Of a DNA stretch of 6,909 nt, positions 5,846-6,909 are shown piece after piece. Position 1 is the first letter of the stretch, and each line of letters begins with the position of its first letter. The notes under the pieces were generated by a model, which saw only the letters and a program-made list of their open reading frames with translations, was not told the DNA's origin and did no database searches. Source of the DNA: Rickettsiales bacterium. GTDB lineage: Bacteria; Pseudomonadota; Alphaproteobacteria; Rickettsiales; Rickettsiaceae. The DNA lies in NCBI GenBank assembly GCA_947508155.1, contig CANNRM010000029.1, positions 1 to 6,909 of the forward strand. Reading direction: 5' to 3'. The translations under genes and the position numbers were made by a program.

Positions 5846-6400
5846 TTACTCTTCTACAGCTTCTACCGATACCACCTCAGGCACATAATACTTTAACATA
5901 GATTCTATGCCATTTTTCAAAGTTACCGTAGAACTTGGACATCCAGCACAAGCACCACGTAATTCTAGCATGACAACACCATTCTCAAACCCTCTGTAAA
6001 TGATATCTCCACCATCCATAGCAACAGAAGGCCTTACGCGTGTTTCAATGATCTCTACGATTTGCTTCTCTAAATCCCCCAAATTATCCAAGGATGTATT
6101 TCTATCCTCTCGTTTTTGATCGAAAATCGGAAGTTTCGCAACTAAATGATCCATTATCGATACTAGGATTTCTGGTTTGAGCAGATCCCAGGCAATATCT
6201 TCTTTTTTGGTGATGGTAATAAAGTCTATGCCAAAAAATACTGCCGCAACACCATCTGTTGCAAATAATTTGCGTGCTAGAGGGCTAAATTTTGCATCCT
6301 CTATAGATGAAAAATGGATAGGACCTTCTACGCTAATTTCTTCTCCAGGAAGGAATTTTAGTGCATTTGGATTTGGTGTAGCTTCTGTTTGGATGAACAT
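5846..6400 (-). CDS. nfu: Iron-sulfur cluster carrier, Nfu/NifU-like protein
   Basis: Nfu proteins receive iron-sulfur clusters from the scaffold machinery and hand them to client enzymes in the cytoplasm. The 184-residue protein has both domains of the alphaproteobacterial and mitochondrial NFU1 type. The N-terminal Nfu_N domain starts with FIQTEATPNPNALKFLPG (2-19). The C-terminal NifU-like domain (about 110-184) carries MDGGDI (128-133) and the cluster-binding CAGC at 151-154 within LRGACAGCPSSTVTLKNGIE. Both cysteines are present and the length is typical. The gene lies 17 nt downstream of tRNA-Leu on the same strand with no terminator or separate promoter, so it is probably co-transcribed. 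The 17-nt gap (AT-only but for three bases) has no Shine-Dalgarno, so after tRNA removal the mRNA would be nearly leaderless. Confidence 0.95.
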   Translation of the reverse strand: MFIQTEATPNPNALKFLPGEEISVEGPIHFSSIEDAKFSPLARKLFATDGVAAVFFGIDFITITKKEDIAWDLLKPEILVSIMDHLVAKLPIFDQKREDRNTSLDNLGDLEKQIVEIIETRVRPSVAMDGGDIIYRGFENGVVMLELRGACAGCPSSTVTLKNGIESMLKYYVPEVVSVEAVEE

Positions 6401-6417
6401 GATTATTTATTATAAGA

Positions 6418-6503
6418 TGGTACCCGCGGCCGGACTTGAACCGGCAAGGGATTGCTCCCCACGGATTTTAAGTCCGTTATGTCTACCATTCCATCACGCG
6501 GGC
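6418..6503 (-). tRNA. tRNA-Leu (anticodon UAA)
   Basis: The 86-nt class II tRNA includes an encoded CCA (6418-6420). The acceptor GCCCGCG (6497-6503) pairs with CGCGGGT (6422-6428). All pairs are Watson-Crick except the first, which is G1-U72. The T arm is GCCGG TTCAAGT CCGGC. The anticodon loop CTTAAAA has UAA at 6468-6470. The long variable arm forms GGGA and TCCC around a GCAA tetraloop. The discriminator A73 is as expected for leucine. Confidence 0.96.
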
Positions 6504-6531
6504 AAAGAATGATGTGTAAAAACACAGCAGG

Positions 6532-6560
6532 ATAATAGTATAATTTCACTCATTTTGCAA
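6532..6560 (-). promoter_or_regulatory. Promoter of the tRNA-Leu and nfu unit
   Basis: On the minus strand, TTGCAA (6555-6560) and TATTAT (6532-6537) are 17 nt apart, matching consensus at four and five of six positions. Transcription would start near 6525, about 22 nt before the tRNA. Confidence 0.6.
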
Positions 6561-6561
6561 A

Positions 6562-6589
6562 TTGTTTTTTTTGAAATGATAGTTATACT
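6562..6589 (+). promoter_or_regulatory. Divergent promoter of the plus-strand membrane protein gene
   Basis: TTGTTT (6562-6567) and TATACT (6584-6589) are 16 nt apart. Transcription would start near 6596, giving a leader of about 24 nt before the ATG at 6620. The -35 sits one base from the -35 of the tRNA-Leu promoter, back to back. Confidence 0.5.
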
Positions 6590-6619
6590 TACACTTGAAC
6601 CCAATGAGTGATTTTCAAC

Positions 6620-6909
6620 ATGAGATATAAAAACAAACTACAAACCTTCCTTGCATGGCTGCATCAAGCCTTTTCTATCACATATATCAAAACTTCTGTT
6701 CAGAATAGTATGGTGAAAATACGGAGTGAGTTAAAGAAGGGTAGCATCCGTAATATATTATGTTTTTCTGGGCTAGCTAAGATATTGTTTTTATATTTTA
6801 TAGTAGTGTTATGCATAATAATTACTAGTTTCGATTTTTCATCTAATATATTGAGTAAAAATCTGAAGCACAAAGTTGCGATATACAGTGTTCAGGACAG
6901 AATAGGTGA
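6620..6909 (+). CDS. Single-pass membrane protein of unknown function, 3' end cut
   Basis: The frame is open for 96 codons to the window edge. The N-terminal region of about 50 residues is basic (MRYKNKLQTFLAWLHQAF, later KIRSELKKGSIRN) and probably cytoplasmic. One strong membrane helix follows at about 54-70 (ILFLYFIVVLCIIIT). The segment after it (SSNILSKNLKHKVAIYSVQD) would be extracytoplasmic. This is a type II anchor with a long cytoplasmic tail rather than a cleaved signal peptide. The ATG is the first in the frame and lies suitably after the predicted promoter, but no clear Shine-Dalgarno precedes it. KVAIYSVQDRIG vaguely recalls the start of a membrane-anchored exported enzyme, yet I recognise no family, and the rest of the protein is outside the window. 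Confidence 0.65.
   Translation, partial: MRYKNKLQTFLAWLHQAFSITYIKTSVQNSMVKIRSELKKGSIRNILCFSGLAKILFLYFIVVLCIIITSFDFSSNILSKNLKHKVAIYSVQDRIG

Noticed and set aside
6177..6512. Plus-strand open frame of 111 codons
   Set aside because: It runs antisense through nfu and the whole tRNA-Leu gene, and part of it reads as translated tRNA complement (AGLEPARDC), a common false call.
1..6909. CRISPR array, insertion sequence with transposase, or defence system
   Set aside because: No regularly spaced repeats, no transposase or nuclease motifs; all larger frames are housekeeping genes.

Overview
The window looks like chromosome of an AT-rich alphaproteobacterium, most like the Rickettsiales/Holosporales type of intracellular lineage. 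The reasons are the low GC of both genes and spacers, the style of the MraZ, RsmH, FtsI and MurE proteins, a mitochondrial-NFU1-like two-domain Nfu protein, and a palindromic element inserted in frame in a small gene, as Rickettsia palindromic elements do. This placement is an inference from sequence character; no 16S gene or unique marker is present.

Positions 97-5019, minus strand, hold the head of a division and cell wall (dcw) cluster in canonical order: mraZ, rsmH, ftsL, ftsI, murE. The genes are separated by 1 nt or overlap by 4 to 14 nt, so they form one tightly coupled operon. It is driven by a near-consensus promoter (TTGACT, 17 nt, TATATT) at 5110-5138. Four MraZ-type boxes with a 10-bp period (TGGGA three times, then TGGAA) overlap the -10 and the predicted start of transcription, so MraZ probably represses its own operon. 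The products would tune ribosome decoding (RsmH), build the septal synthase complex (FtsL, FtsI) and add meso-diaminopimelate to the peptidoglycan stem (MurE). No murF start follows murE in the 96 nt left. That stretch holds two AT-rich dyads 17 bp apart, and possibly the tail of a convergent gene.

Positions 5020-5253 are the spacer between mraZ and a divergent small gene of unknown function (5254-5568, plus strand). About one third of that protein is encoded by a 104-bp palindromic element whose frame stays open. The gene runs almost into the 3' end of a minus-strand tRNA-Cys (5573-5646), which has its own promoter. The spacer 5647-5845 carries a short dyad and a pair of GC-rich hairpins facing each other, a second, different mobile-type repeat.

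Positions 5846-6503, minus strand, hold tRNA-Leu(UAA) followed 17 nt later by nfu (iron-sulfur carrier), apparently co-transcribed from a promoter at 6532-6560. A back-to-back plus-strand promoter leads into a membrane protein gene (from 6620) that is cut by the window end and that I could not identify.
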